Below, one piece after another: positions 17,499 to 26,293 of a stretch of DNA of 64,000 nt. The first letter of the stretch is position 1; every line of letters starts with the position of its first letter. Made by a program: the position numbers and the translations under genes. The notes under the pieces were generated by a model. That model made no database searches, was not told the origin of the DNA, and worked only from the letters and a program-made list of their open reading frames with translations. The stretch comes from Arthrobacter sp. EM1 (GTDB lineage: Bacteria > Actinomycetota > Actinomycetes > Actinomycetales > Micrococcaceae). The DNA is taken from assembly GCF_029964055.1 (NCBI RefSeq), contig NZ_CP124836.1, positions 3,658,001 through 3,722,000 of the forward strand, written 5' to 3'.

Positions 17499-18506
17499 TT
17501 AGGCGTCCCGCAGCGGTCGGCGTGCCAGCCAGGCCGCGACGATGGCGCCGGAGACGTTGTGCCAGACCGAGAAGACGGCTGACGGCAGGGCGGTCAGCGG
17601 GCTGAAGTGCGCCGTGGCCAGGGTGGCGGCCAGGCCGGAGTTCTGCATACCGACTTCGAAGGCCAGCGCACGGCGGGCCTTGTCATCCAGACGCCCCAGC
17701 TTGCCGGCCAGGTACCCCAGGCCCAGGCCGAAGCCGTTGTGCAGCACCACGGCCAGGAACACAATTCCGCCGGCGGCGACGATCTTGCCGGCGCTGCCGG
17801 CGACCACAATCGCCACGATCAGTGAAATCACGACGGCGGAGGCCCAGGGAAGGGCCGGGAGCACCCGGGCCACGAGCTTCTTGAGGAAAAAGCGGGCCAG
17901 CAGGCCGGCGATCACCGGCAGGAGGACGGTCTTGACGATGTCCAGAACCATGCCGCCGGCGTCGATCTGCAGGTAGGAACCGGCCAGGAACAGCACCAGC
18001 AGCGGCGTCACGATCGGGGCGATCAGGGTGGACACGGAGGCGACGGCGACCGAGAGGGCTACGTCGCCCTTGGCCAGGAATGCCATGACGTTGGACGCCG
18101 TGCCCGAGGGTGCGCAGCCGACGAGGATCAGACCCACAGCCAGTTCCGGCGACAGATTCAGGGCGACGGCGATCAGCCAGCCCGCGCCGGGCATGATGAG
18201 GTAGTGCGCCACGATCCCGAGGACCACGGCCCAGGGGCGTTTGGCGACCGACGCGAAGTCGGGCGGGGTCAGGGTCAGGCCCATGCAGAACATGATGATT
18301 CCCAGCAGGTACGGGACGCTGGGGCTCAGGGGTTTGAGGGCGCCCGGGAACAGGTAGCCGGCGACTCCGGCGATGAGGACCAGCAGCGGGAATACGGTCA
18401 CCGCGATGCGAGCAATCCTGGCCTCAACGGCGAGGGCGGGGTTGATCGGGACCGCGTCAGCGCTGGGCTCCTGGGCGGACTGCGGGTTTTTCGTTGCCTC
18501 AAGCAT
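17499..18506 (-). CDS. Bile acid:sodium symporter (BASS) family transporter
   Basis: A 335-residue protein with nine to ten membrane helices. The signature LVGCAPSGTASNVMAFLAKG (key residues G-C-A-P-S-G-T-A-S-N, about residues 128-140) and the later EVGMQNSGLA segment (about 283) match the sodium-binding crossover of the family. In bacteria such proteins take up organic acids, pantoate or 2-keto acids; the substrate here is unknown. It stands alone, facing the short LacI gene tail to tail. Confidence 0.85.
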   Translation of the reverse strand: MLEATKNPQSAQEPSADAVPINPALAVEARIARIAVTVFPLLVLIAGVAGYLFPGALKPLSPSVPYLLGIIMFCMGLTLTPPDFASVAKRPWAVVLGIVAHYLIMPGAGWLIAVALNLSPELAVGLILVGCAPSGTASNVMAFLAKGDVALSVAVASVSTLIAPIVTPLLVLFLAGSYLQIDAGGMVLDIVKTVLLPVIAGLLARFFLKKLVARVLPALPWASAVVISLIVAIVVAGSAGKIVAAGGIVFLAVVLHNGFGLGLGYLAGKLGRLDDKARRALAFEVGMQNSGLAATLATAHFSPLTALPSAVFSVWHNVSGAIVAAWLARRPLRDA

Positions 18507-18608
18507 CCAAACATGGTGCCACTGGGGCCGCTCCGGAGCCAGTTCGTGAACGCTGCGCGGGAGAATATGTCGGATTCTAGCTGAGCCGCAGGCGCGGACC
18601 CTGGATGG

Positions 18609-18980
18609 TTAGGCGGTGCGGCTGCCAAGCATGGCGATGAAGTCATCCGCTTGTGCGAGGCTGCGGGCCATCTTGGCGCGCTGATGCGTCGCCCGCCCCA
18701 GGATTTCCACGAGCCGGTCAGTGGACCCCGGCGCGTCCGGTCCACCCGCGAGCAGGCCCAGGATCTCGGACATTTCCTCCAGCGAGAACCCCAGCGGCTT
18801 CATCTGCTTGATAACAGCAAGCCGTTCGAAATCATCCTCCGAGTACACCCGGAAGCCGCCGTCGGTGCGCGCGCTGGCGGGCAGGAGTCCAACCTCGTCA
18901 TAATGGCGGATCGTCCGCAGGGACAGCCCGGTGCGTTCGGCCAGTTCACCGATGTGCATGGTGCTGGTCTTAGCGCTCAT
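18609..18980 (-). CDS. MerR-family transcriptional regulator
   Basis: A 123-residue MerR protein: winged helix at the N-terminus (MHIGELAERTGLSLRTIRHYDEVGLL), then the dimerisation helix ending around residue 110. The N-terminus TIRHYDEVGLLPASARTDGGFR-type segment places it in the TipA/SoxR-like branch without cysteine metal ligands; C-terminal effector domain is minimal. I take the ATG at 18980 because GGAG lies 6 bases upstream, rather than the in-frame ATG at 19001. It is divergent from the SulP gene, with a dyad in the shared promoter. Confidence 0.88.
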   Translation of the reverse strand: MSAKTSTMHIGELAERTGLSLRTIRHYDEVGLLPASARTDGGFRVYSEDDFERLAVIKQMKPLGFSLEEMSEILGLLAGGPDAPGSTDRLVEILGRATHQRAKMARSLAQADDFIAMLGSRTA

Positions 18981-19002
18981 GAGGGGCTCCATCCTGTTCA
19001 AA

Positions 19003-19033
19003 TTTAAACCCTACCATCACGTTAGGGTAGAGT
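19003..19033 (+). promoter_or_regulatory. MerR-type promoter of the SulP gene
   Basis: TTTAAA (19003-19008) and TAGAGT (19028-19033) are spaced by 19 bp, the over-long spacer characteristic of MerR-controlled promoters. A dyad ACCCTA (19008-19013) - 9 bp - TAGGGT (19023-19028) lies exactly in that spacer. The divergent MerR gene is the natural partner. The boxes and dyad are seen directly; activation is inferred from the MerR family mechanism. Confidence 0.65.
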
Positions 19034-19154
19034 TTGGGTAGTGGGGTTGAGACGTTCCTTGCGAAATCCCCCCTCCCCGCGCGGCGCTGCGCCCCAGACA
19101 TTAGCAAAGCGAAGCCGCATTCGCGCGTCTTCTTGACCATGAACGGAGCCAGAA

Positions 19155-20678
19155 ATGGCCGTCAAACCAGCCATGAATGCCCCGGCATTCACGCCCGAGC
19201 AGTTGCAATCCGTCCGGGGGACCCTAATGTCCCCCCGCCGGCTCAAGACCGAGGTGCTGGCCGGACTCGTTGTCGCGCTGGCCCTGATCCCGGAAGCCAT
19301 CGCCTTCTCGATCATCGCCGGCGTTGATCCGCGGATCGGCTTGTTCGCCTCCTTCACCATGGCCGTGACCATCGCTTTCGTCGGCGGCCGCCCCGCGATG
19401 ATCTCCGCGGCCACCGGTGCGATCGCCCTGGTCATCGCCCCGCTGGTGAAATCCCACGGAGTGGACTACTTCGTCGCCGCCGTGATCCTCGCCGGCATCT
19501 TCCAGGTCATTCTCGGGCTCTCCGGGGTGGCGAAGCTCATGCGGTTCATCCCCCGCTCGGTTATGGTCGGGTTCGTCAACGCCTTGGCCATCTTGATCTT
19601 TATGTCCCAGGTTCCCGAACTCCTCGATGTCCCGTGGCTCGTTTACCCGCTCGTTGCTTTGGGCCTGGTCATTGTCTTCGGCCTGCCGAAGCTGACCAAA
19701 GCCGTTCCGGCACCACTGGTCGCCATCGTAGTTCTAACCCTCATCACCGTGTTCGCAGCCGTCGCGGTCCCCACCGTGGGCGACAAGGGGGAATTGCCCA
19801 GCTCACTGCCGACACTGTTCATTCCCAACGTGCCGTTGAGCCTCGAGACCCTGCAGGTTATCTTCCCCTTCGCCCTCGCCATGGCCTTCGTCGGACTCCT
19901 CGAATCCCTGATGACCGCGAAGCTGGTCGACGACGTCACAGACACCCGCTCCCATAAGACCCGCGAAGCCTGGGGCCAGGGGGTGGCCAACATCGTCACC
20001 GGGTTCTTCGGCGGCATGGGCGGCTGCGCAATGATCGGCCAGACCATGATCAACGTGAAGGCCTCCGGCGCCCGGACAAGGATCTCGACCTTCCTCGCCG
20101 GTGTCTTCCTGCTGATCCTTGTTGTGGTCCTGGGCGGCATCGTCTCCATCATCCCGATGGCCGCGCTGGTCGCGGTGATGATCTTCGTTTCCGTCGCCAC
20201 CTTCGACTGGCACAGCATTCGGCCCCGGACCGTGAAAATGATGCCCAAGAGCGAAACCGCAGTTATGGTCGCTACCGTCATCGTCACCGTCGCAACCCAT
20301 AATCTGGCGATCGGCGTCGGCGTCGGCGTTCTTGTCGCCATGGTGATGTTCGCCCGCCGGGTTGCCCACTTTGTCACGGTTGAACGGTCCCTCGTGAACA
20401 TCGACGGCCACGAAACCGCCAAATACGTTGTGGACGGCGAACTGTTCTTCGCGTCCTCCAACGACCTCTACACCCAGTTCGACTACGCCCTGGATCCCGG
20501 GCACGTCCTGATCGACATGCACGCCTCCCACCTTTGGGACGCCTCGACGATCGCCGCCCTGGACGCCATCACCGAGAAGTATCACCACCACGGTACGGAC
20601 GTGAAGATCATCGGCCTCAACGACGCCAGCGCCCTCATGCGCGAACGCCTCGGCGGCAAGCTCGGCGCCGGTCACTAG
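19155..20678 (+). CDS. SulP-family anion transporter with STAS domain
   Basis: A 507-residue membrane protein with about eleven to twelve helices: the SulP core opens with ALIPEAIAFSIIAGVDPRIGLFAS (key residues P-E-A-I-A, residue ~50) and contains a VGLLESLMTAKLVDD motif near residue 245. Residues 400-500 are a cytoplasmic STAS domain (HVLIDMHASHLWDAST). The family moves sulfate, bicarbonate or other anions; the SLC26-like subgroup with the ESLMTA motif is often annotated as sulfate or bicarbonate permease. Start ATG has GGAG 7 bases upstream. Expression probably depends on the divergent MerR regulator. Confidence 0.88.
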   Translation: MAVKPAMNAPAFTPEQLQSVRGTLMSPRRLKTEVLAGLVVALALIPEAIAFSIIAGVDPRIGLFASFTMAVTIAFVGGRPAMISAATGAIALVIAPLVKSHGVDYFVAAVILAGIFQVILGLSGVAKLMRFIPRSVMVGFVNALAILIFMSQVPELLDVPWLVYPLVALGLVIVFGLPKLTKAVPAPLVAIVVLTLITVFAAVAVPTVGDKGELPSSLPTLFIPNVPLSLETLQVIFPFALAMAFVGLLESLMTAKLVDDVTDTRSHKTREAWGQGVANIVTGFFGGMGGCAMIGQTMINVKASGARTRISTFLAGVFLLILVVVLGGIVSIIPMAALVAVMIFVSVATFDWHSIRPRTVKMMPKSETAVMVATVIVTVATHNLAIGVGVGVLVAMVMFARRVAHFVTVERSLVNIDGHETAKYVVDGELFFASSNDLYTQFDYALDPGHVLIDMHASHLWDASTIAALDAITEKYHHHGTDVKIIGLNDASALMRERLGGKLGAGH

Positions 20679-20695
20679 GCTGGGCCCCTCCGCAG

Positions 20696-20989
20696 TCAGG
20701 GCTTTGGTTTGGTTGCTTTGCCGTCCAGCCAGAGCACGTCCGCCTCATCGCGGTGCACGCCGGAGGACCCGATGTGCCGGGCATCGATCCGCGGCCCGCT
20801 CTTGATGACGTGGACCAGGGCCATTCCATGACCCCGCCCGAGCCCGTAGTCCGCTTTGAGCCATTCAAGGATGGTCCCAGCCTGCACTGAAGGATCGGCG
20901 AATCCTTTTTCCTCGGCGATCTGAACGAGCCGGCGCGGGGTGAGGCCGGTTTTGTCTTCGATGGTGTCCAGATAGGCCTGGAACGACAT
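20696..20989 (-). CDS. DUF4287-domain protein
   Basis: A 97-residue protein beginning MSFQAYLDTIEDKTGLTPRR, the hallmark of the DUF4287 family (small soluble proteins often predicted to bind nucleic acid or to accompany a DUF5655 domain). Helical N-terminal half and a basic lysine-rich end. AAAGGA lies upstream of the start at a suitable distance. Function unknown. It converges with the SulP gene with 17 bp between the stops. Confidence 0.75.
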   Translation of the reverse strand: MSFQAYLDTIEDKTGLTPRRLVQIAEEKGFADPSVQAGTILEWLKADYGLGRGHGMALVHVIKSGPRIDARHIGSSGVHRDEADVLWLDGKATKPKP

Positions 20990-21191
20990 GTCGGCGTCCT
21001 TTCATCGGGCTGCGGGTTCCTCCGTCACTCTAAGGACAGCCCGCCCGCCGCGCTAGAGCGTTTCATTCCGGACCGGGCGCGCTCCTGCCCAGTTGCCCCT
21101 GCCCGGAAAGGGAACGGTATCCGGCCGGTGCGTGCCGCCGGCTTCGGTAGGCTCAACTGCAATGATTGTCCCGTCCAAGGAGCAACCCGCT

Positions 21192-21932
21192 ATGGCGTCC
21201 AAAAGTCCGACAATTCTTGCGACCTCCGGCGGCTACAAGCCGGGCGCACGGACCAGGCTGGAATTCAACAAACTCGTGCACTACGCGGTGGATTTGTCCG
21301 GTGTCACCGGGCGGGCACCCAGGATCGCCCATCTTGGCACCGCCAGCGGGGACCAGCGGTGGTTCAACTCCGAGATCAGCGAAGCGGGCAACGTCGCCGG
21401 ATTCCAGCTCACGCACCTGAACCTGTTCAGCATGCCCAACGTCGGCAACATCGAGGAGTACCTGCTCGGCCAGGACGTTGTGTGGGTGAACGGCGGTTCA
21501 GTGGTTAACCTCCTGGCCGTCTGGCGCGCCCACGAACTGGACGCAATCTTCCGGCGCGTCTGGCAGGCCGGAGTGGTGTTGGCGGGCGTGTCGGCCGGAT
21601 CGATCTGCTGGTTCCGCGGCGGGACAACCGACTCGTTTGGTCCTGAACTGCGCGCCGTGAGTAACGGCTTGGCCCTCCTCCCTTTCGACAACGGGGTCCA
21701 TTATGATTCCGAAGCGGCACGCCGGCCCCTGGTGCACCGGCTGGTGGCGCAGGGAACATTGGGCGAGACCCACTGCACCGACGACGGTGTGGGCCTGCTC
21801 TACCGCGGGACCCAGCTGGTGGAGGCAGTGGCGGAAACACCAGGCAAGGCTGCCTACCGCGTGACGCTGGCCGCGTCGGACGGCTCCACGGCCGAAGTAG
21901 TCGAGGAACGCCTCGATCCGACCGAGCTCTAG
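21192..21932 (+). CDS. Peptidase E-like serine peptidase (family S51)
   Basis: A 246-residue protein of the dipeptidase E fold. The nucleophile is Ser134 in GVSAGSICWF, the typical G-x-S-A-G elbow, preceded by the VNGGSVVNLL loop. Family members cleave N-terminal aspartyl dipeptides or act as cyanophycinase-like enzymes. Two starts are possible: ATG 21192 with AAGGAG 9 bases upstream (chosen), or ATG 21162, which follows a TAGGCT box (21148-21153) by 8 bases and would be leaderless. Standalone gene. Confidence 0.82.
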   Translation: MASKSPTILATSGGYKPGARTRLEFNKLVHYAVDLSGVTGRAPRIAHLGTASGDQRWFNSEISEAGNVAGFQLTHLNLFSMPNVGNIEEYLLGQDVVWVNGGSVVNLLAVWRAHELDAIFRRVWQAGVVLAGVSAGSICWFRGGTTDSFGPELRAVSNGLALLPFDNGVHYDSEAARRPLVHRLVAQGTLGETHCTDDGVGLLYRGTQLVEAVAETPGKAAYRVTLAASDGSTAEVVEERLDPTEL

Positions 21933-21938
21933 GAGTTC

Positions 21939-23045
21939 CTACCCCTGCGTCAGCCGATAGCGCTCGATCTGCTTGAGCCGCCGCTGGAGGCTGTCCCGCC
22001 GCGGGTGTGGGACGGCGTCGGCCGGTTCGGCGGTGAGGTCGACATGTTTGGTGCCGTACTGCCAGAGCAACAGGTCATCCAAGAGACGGTCTGGGCCGGG
22101 GGAGTAGCGGTGGTCCAGGGCCCTGCGGACCTCGGTGATCCGGTTGGCGCTCAGCAGCCCGGCCAGCTGCATGGTCTGGTTCAGGCCGTGGGCGGCCATC
22201 AGTTCGGCGGCCCAGCCCCAGTCGTCGTCGACCTTCCGGTCCACGTGCGGCAGCAGTGTACGCCAGACATCGCGGATCCGGTTAGGGGTGAGCTGGGCGG
22301 CTCCTTCGCCGTCGATGTCCCAGTAGCTGCGGACTTCCTCGTAGCGTTCGTGCAGGTCAGCGAACGCTCCCTCCACCGTTTCCAGCATCGCGGCCGTGGC
22401 GGTGAACTGGCGGTCGAAGTGCGGCGTCCACGCGCGCGGATCCTCGGCCTTGAACCGGATGTCGTGCTCGATCTCGCTCCAGGCGTGCGCGAACACGGTG
22501 CGGATCTGGCATTCGAAGAAGTAGCTGCCATTGGGCTGGGCTTCCGGGTTAAAGGCTTCCTGATACTCCTTGACGGCCTCGTTGTGGATCGTCCGCAGGA
22601 TCAGGTGCCGGCTGGAATAGCCGTACGTCCCCGACTCGATCGAGCCGATGTCCTTCTCGCGGTCGCCGCGGCAGTCAAAGAGCTGACGCTGGCGCTTGAT
22701 CAGGTTGGCCACGACGGCGTTTTCCGCGGGCAGCTTGGTGATCACCCGGATGCCCACCATGTCGTTCAGGGTCCGGAACGGGTCCGGGAACTTCAGCACC
22801 GGCGGACCGCCCGGCTCCAGCGGTTCCTCGGTCCGTGAAATCTTCTCCCGGAAGGATTCAACAGTCTTGGTCCGGCCGGTGACGAACAGCGGTGTCACCT
22901 CGGTGCCCTTGAGCATGGCCCGAAGTGTCAGCAGGACCTCGCGGGTGACCAGCTTCAGGGCAGGTCGCACCCGCTCGTAGAGTTCTACGTTTTCCTGCAC
23001 GGATTCGCGCAGGTTCGGGTCCAGTCGATCCCAGTTGCTCGCCAT
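21939..23045 (-). CDS. RelA/SpoT-domain (p)ppGpp synthetase-like protein
   Basis: A 368-residue protein. Residues 50-190 form a RelA/SpoT nucleotidyltransferase domain: FVTGRTKTVESFREKI, FRTLNDMVGIRVI and the FECQIRTVFAHAWSEIEHD motif (key residues E-x-Q-I-R-T, H-A-W-x-E-x-E-H-D, about 178-195). It has no hydrolase domain, TGS or ACT domain, so it is a small-alarmone-synthetase type with a C-terminal extension of about 130 residues not seen in RelP/RelQ. It may make (p)ppGpp or another pyrophosphorylated nucleotide. The start ATG lies 6 bases after TAAGCT (23057-23052, minus strand), suggesting a leaderless message. Confidence 0.8.
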   Translation of the reverse strand: MASNWDRLDPNLRESVQENVELYERVRPALKLVTREVLLTLRAMLKGTEVTPLFVTGRTKTVESFREKISRTEEPLEPGGPPVLKFPDPFRTLNDMVGIRVITKLPAENAVVANLIKRQRQLFDCRGDREKDIGSIESGTYGYSSRHLILRTIHNEAVKEYQEAFNPEAQPNGSYFFECQIRTVFAHAWSEIEHDIRFKAEDPRAWTPHFDRQFTATAAMLETVEGAFADLHERYEEVRSYWDIDGEGAAQLTPNRIRDVWRTLLPHVDRKVDDDWGWAAELMAAHGLNQTMQLAGLLSANRITEVRRALDHRYSPGPDRLLDDLLLWQYGTKHVDLTAEPADAVPHPRRDSLQRRLKQIERYRLTQG

Positions 23046-23200
23046 GGTCCCAGCTTACGGCCGGGGTACGACGGCGGAGGGCTGACACCCCCGGGGTCGG
23101 CGGCGCGACCTGAAACTGCGGCTCGGCGGGAGTGCGGCCCTGCCACCGGCGCGGAGTCGCCTTGCGCCGTGCCGCGCGGCGGTCAGGGTAGGCTCGGCAG

Positions 23201-24094
23201 ATGGCTGATGTGCGGCGTCGGGCTTTGATCGCGGCCGCAGCGACGGTGACTTTGGGGGCAGTCTTCGCCGACTGCTCGCCAGGCCCCAAGGAGGACAGTG
23301 TGAAGCGGCATAGGTACAGCTACGGCGATGACCCAAGCCAGTGGGGGGAGCTCTTCCTGCCGGAGACTGCCGCCGCCAAGGGTGTGGTGGTGGTCATCCA
23401 CGGCGGCTACTGGCGCTCGCAGTACGGCGCGGAACTCGGTGAACCCCTGGCCAAGGACCTAGCGGCGCACGGCATGGCTGCGTGGAACCTGGAATACCGA
23501 CGAGCCGGCAACGGCGGCGGCTGGCCACACACCTTCTCCGACGTACTCGCTGGAATCGACAAGCTCGGCGACATTGCCGGCGACCACCGACTCGAGTTGG
23601 GCAAGGTCGTGGCGCTGGGACACTCGGCCGGCGGTCATCTCGCGGTGTGGGCCGCCGGACGGTCCCGCCTCGCCCGGCTTGGGGCCCCGGACGCGGACCG
23701 CCAACTGCTGCGCAGGGGCGACGACGGGGCGGTGCAGCTGACCGGTGTCGTCAGCCAATCGGGTGTGCTCAATCTCGCTGAGGCCGAGCGGTTGAACCTC
23801 AGTAACGGCGCCGTCAGCAACCTGTTGGGTGGTTCATCGGAGAAATACCCAAAGCGGCATAAATACGCTGATCCAATCAGCGCGGTCCCACTGACAGTAC
23901 CCGTCTATGCCGTTCACGGCATGGACGACGACACCGTTCCCGTGAGCCAGTCCGACTCGTACGCTGCGGCGGCAAAGTCGGCCGCCGCCCCGGTTCAGCT
24001 GGTGAAAGTCCCGGGCGATCATTTCGCCCTGATAGACCCCAAGGCGGGCGCGTACCGGAAGTGCCGCGAACTGGTCCAGTTGCTGCTGGGCTGA
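23201..24094 (+). CDS. Alpha/beta hydrolase (esterase/formamidase-like)
   Basis: A 297-residue hydrolase. The oxyanion loop HGGYW (about residues 67-71), the nucleophile Ser142 in GHSAGGH, and a late His in GDHFALI (about 281) form the expected catalytic set; HGGYW points to the kynurenine-formamidase/BD-FAE group. The first 25 residues are a hydrophobic segment after three arginines, a possible signal sequence; the following Cys lacks a good lipobox (Asp at -1), so secretion is uncertain. ATG 23201 follows TAGGCT (23189-23194) by 6 bases with no ribosome site, a leaderless layout. Confidence 0.8.
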   Translation: MADVRRRALIAAAATVTLGAVFADCSPGPKEDSVKRHRYSYGDDPSQWGELFLPETAAAKGVVVVIHGGYWRSQYGAELGEPLAKDLAAHGMAAWNLEYRRAGNGGGWPHTFSDVLAGIDKLGDIAGDHRLELGKVVALGHSAGGHLAVWAAGRSRLARLGAPDADRQLLRRGDDGAVQLTGVVSQSGVLNLAEAERLNLSNGAVSNLLGGSSEKYPKRHKYADPISAVPLTVPVYAVHGMDDDTVPVSQSDSYAAAAKSAAAPVQLVKVPGDHFALIDPKAGAYRKCRELVQLLLG

Positions 24095-24136
24095 GCCCTT
24101 CGGTGGCATGCGCCACCCGGTGATAGCGTGAGCCCT

Positions 24137-25528
24137 ATGCACGTTGAAGCTCCCGCGGTCCTGCGCGCCCTGGCAGGGGGCTTCCCGAAGTTTATCCGTG
24201 CGTTCGCGCCCCGCCACCCGGCCCAGGTGATCGTGCTCGGCTTTGCCGCGGCCGTCGCCGCCGGTACCGGGCTGCTCCTGCTTCCCGTGGCCAAGGCAGG
24301 CGATGGCGGGGCGAGCGTGCTGGAAGCCTTGTTCACTGCGACCTCCGCCGTCTGTGTCACCGGCCTGATCACCGTGGACACGCCAGTTTTCTGGAGTGGA
24401 TTCGGCCAGGTGGTCATCCTGGTCCTGATCCAGATCGGCGGCTTCGGGGTGATGTCCTTCGGCACGCTGCTCGGGGTCCTGACAGCCCGCCGGCTGGGCC
24501 TGCGGTCCCGGATTTCCGCAGCCGCTGAGACCAAGAGCAGCGGCTTCGGCGACGTGCGCCAAGTACTCGTCGGGGTCCTGGCCATCAGCCTGGCGGTGGA
24601 GGCGGTCCTGGCGCTGGTGCTGGCGATCCGCTTTATGGCCGGGTACGGCTATCCGCTTGGCGAAGCGCTTTGGCACGGAGTGTTCCACTCCATCTCCTCC
24701 TTCAACAACGCCGGATTTGCCCTGTATTCAGATAACCTCATGGGGTTTGTCGGCGATCCCTGGATCTGTCTGCCGATCGCTGCCGCAGTGATCATTGGTG
24801 GACTTGGCTTCCCGGTACTTTTTGAGCTCGGGCGCCAATACCGGCGGCCGATCCACTGGAGCATGAACACCAAACTCGTTCTCGTTGGCTCGGCCATCCT
24901 CCTGGTCGGCGGCGCCGCGTTCCTGACCGCCGTCGAATGGGCCAACCCGGCAACGCTGGGCGGGCTGCATCCGGCCGAGAAGGTGCTCGCAGGCTTTTTC
25001 CAGTCCGTCATTACCCGGACCGCCGGGTTCAACAGCATTGACATCGGGCAGATGAATCCAGTGTCCTGGCTGGGCATGGACATCCTGATGTTCATCGGCG
25101 GCGGCCCGGCCGGAACTGCGGGCGGCCTGAAAATCACCACGTTCGCTGTCCTATTCTTTATTCTCAGTACCGAACTCCAGGGCGGGACCGCCGTAAACAT
25201 CTTCGGCAAACGCCTGTCCCGCGCAGTACACCGCCAAGCCATTACCGTCGTGCTGCTGGCAATCGCGCTAGTCACGGGCGCGACGATGTTTCTGATGCTG
25301 GTCACCGACTTCGGGCAGGAACGGATCCTGTTCGAGGTCATTTCGGCGTTCGCCACTGTAGGGCTCTCCACCGGCATCACAGCCGCTATTCCGCCGGTGG
25401 GTCAGCTCGTGCTGATCGTGCTGATGTTCGTCGGGAGGCTGGGCCCGGTGACGCTTGGCGCCGCCCTGGCCCTGCGCGAACGCCCCGTGCTCTACGAATT
25501 CCCCAAGGAAAGGCCACTCATTGGCTAG
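24137..25528 (+). CDS. TrkH/KtrB-type potassium uptake channel subunit
   Basis: A 463-residue membrane protein with the four pore-loop repeats of the Trk/Ktr family: SAVCVTGL, SSFNNAGF, TRTAGFNS and FATVGLSTG, each with the selectivity glycine. It forms the K+ pathway, gated by the cytoplasmic NAD(H)/ATP-binding subunit made by the overlapping next gene. ATG 24137 lies 7 bases after TAGCGT (24124-24129); a GTG at 24128 in the same frame overlaps that box and is less likely. The length fits KtrB rather than long TrkH. Confidence 0.9.
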   Translation: MHVEAPAVLRALAGGFPKFIRAFAPRHPAQVIVLGFAAAVAAGTGLLLLPVAKAGDGGASVLEALFTATSAVCVTGLITVDTPVFWSGFGQVVILVLIQIGGFGVMSFGTLLGVLTARRLGLRSRISAAAETKSSGFGDVRQVLVGVLAISLAVEAVLALVLAIRFMAGYGYPLGEALWHGVFHSISSFNNAGFALYSDNLMGFVGDPWICLPIAAAVIIGGLGFPVLFELGRQYRRPIHWSMNTKLVLVGSAILLVGGAAFLTAVEWANPATLGGLHPAEKVLAGFFQSVITRTAGFNSIDIGQMNPVSWLGMDILMFIGGGPAGTAGGLKITTFAVLFFILSTELQGGTAVNIFGKRLSRAVHRQAITVVLLAIALVTGATMFLMLVTDFGQERILFEVISAFATVGLSTGITAAIPPVGQLVLIVLMFVGRLGPVTLGAALALRERPVLYEFPKERPLIG

Positions 25529-26216
25529 GAACATCTTCTCCTCCCATGCCGCTGCAGCCGTTGACAAGGCGTCGTCGGTGGTGGTTATTGGACTGGGCCG
25601 CTTCGGCGGCTCGCTGGCCCTGGAACTTGAGGCGCAGGGAACCGAAGTTCTCGGCATCGACTCCAGCGAAGAAATCGTCCAGTCCTTCAACGGCCGCCTG
25701 ACCCATGTGGTCCGGGCGGACTCCACCAAGGAAGAGGTGCTTCGCCAGCTCTCGGTCCACGAATTCGACCGGGCGGTGGTCGGGATCGGCTCGGATATCG
25801 AAGCCAGCATCCTGACAACTTCCCGGATCCTCAAATTCCGCCGGCCCCAGATCTGGGCCAAGGCCATCAGCGAACCGCACGCCGAAATTCTTGGCCAGCT
25901 CGGCGTCGAACACGTCATCCGGCCCGAACATGACATGGGCAAGCGCGTCGCGCACCTGGTCCTCGGCTCGATTCTTGACTATGTCGAATTTGAGGACGAC
26001 TTTGTTATGGTCCGGACCAGCCCGCCGTCGGGCATCCGAGACCGGCCGCTGGGTGTGCTCGGCCTCAGGGACAAGTACGGAGTCACGATCGTGGCGGTCA
26101 AACGGCCGGGCGGCAAATGGGGCCACACCACGGCGCAAACGGTGCTCTACGACGACGACCAGATCATTGTCCAGGGCAGCAAAGCCCAGGCCGAACGCTT
26201 CAGCACGATGTCCTGA
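25521..26216 (+). CDS. TrkA/KtrA-type RCK regulatory subunit, TTG start
   Basis: A 231-residue cytosolic protein with an N-terminal RCK Rossmann domain (VVVIGLGRFGGSLA, then the acidic Asp of LGIDSSEE) and a C-terminal RCK-C domain from about residue 150. It binds nucleotide and gates the K+ channel. There is no usable ATG: the frame's only suitable start is TTG 25521, which lies inside the last codons of the channel gene (8-bp overlap) and has AAGGAAAGG 7 bases upstream. Translational coupling with the channel subunit is likely. Confidence 0.85.
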   Translation: MARNIFSSHAAAAVDKASSVVVIGLGRFGGSLALELEAQGTEVLGIDSSEEIVQSFNGRLTHVVRADSTKEEVLRQLSVHEFDRAVVGIGSDIEASILTTSRILKFRRPQIWAKAISEPHAEILGQLGVEHVIRPEHDMGKRVAHLVLGSILDYVEFEDDFVMVRTSPPSGIRDRPLGVLGLRDKYGVTIVAVKRPGGKWGHTTAQTVLYDDDQIIVQGSKAQAERFSTMS

Positions 26217-26293
26217 CCCCCTAGACTGGACTACAGGTGCGCCGGGAAGTCTGGTCGGCATAGTTCTGTCGACCCAACTTTTAGGACTCCCGC

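Noticed and set aside
23201..24094. Lipoprotein call for the alpha/beta hydrolase
   Set aside because: The Cys after the hydrophobic N-terminus is preceded by Asp, which does not fit a lipobox.
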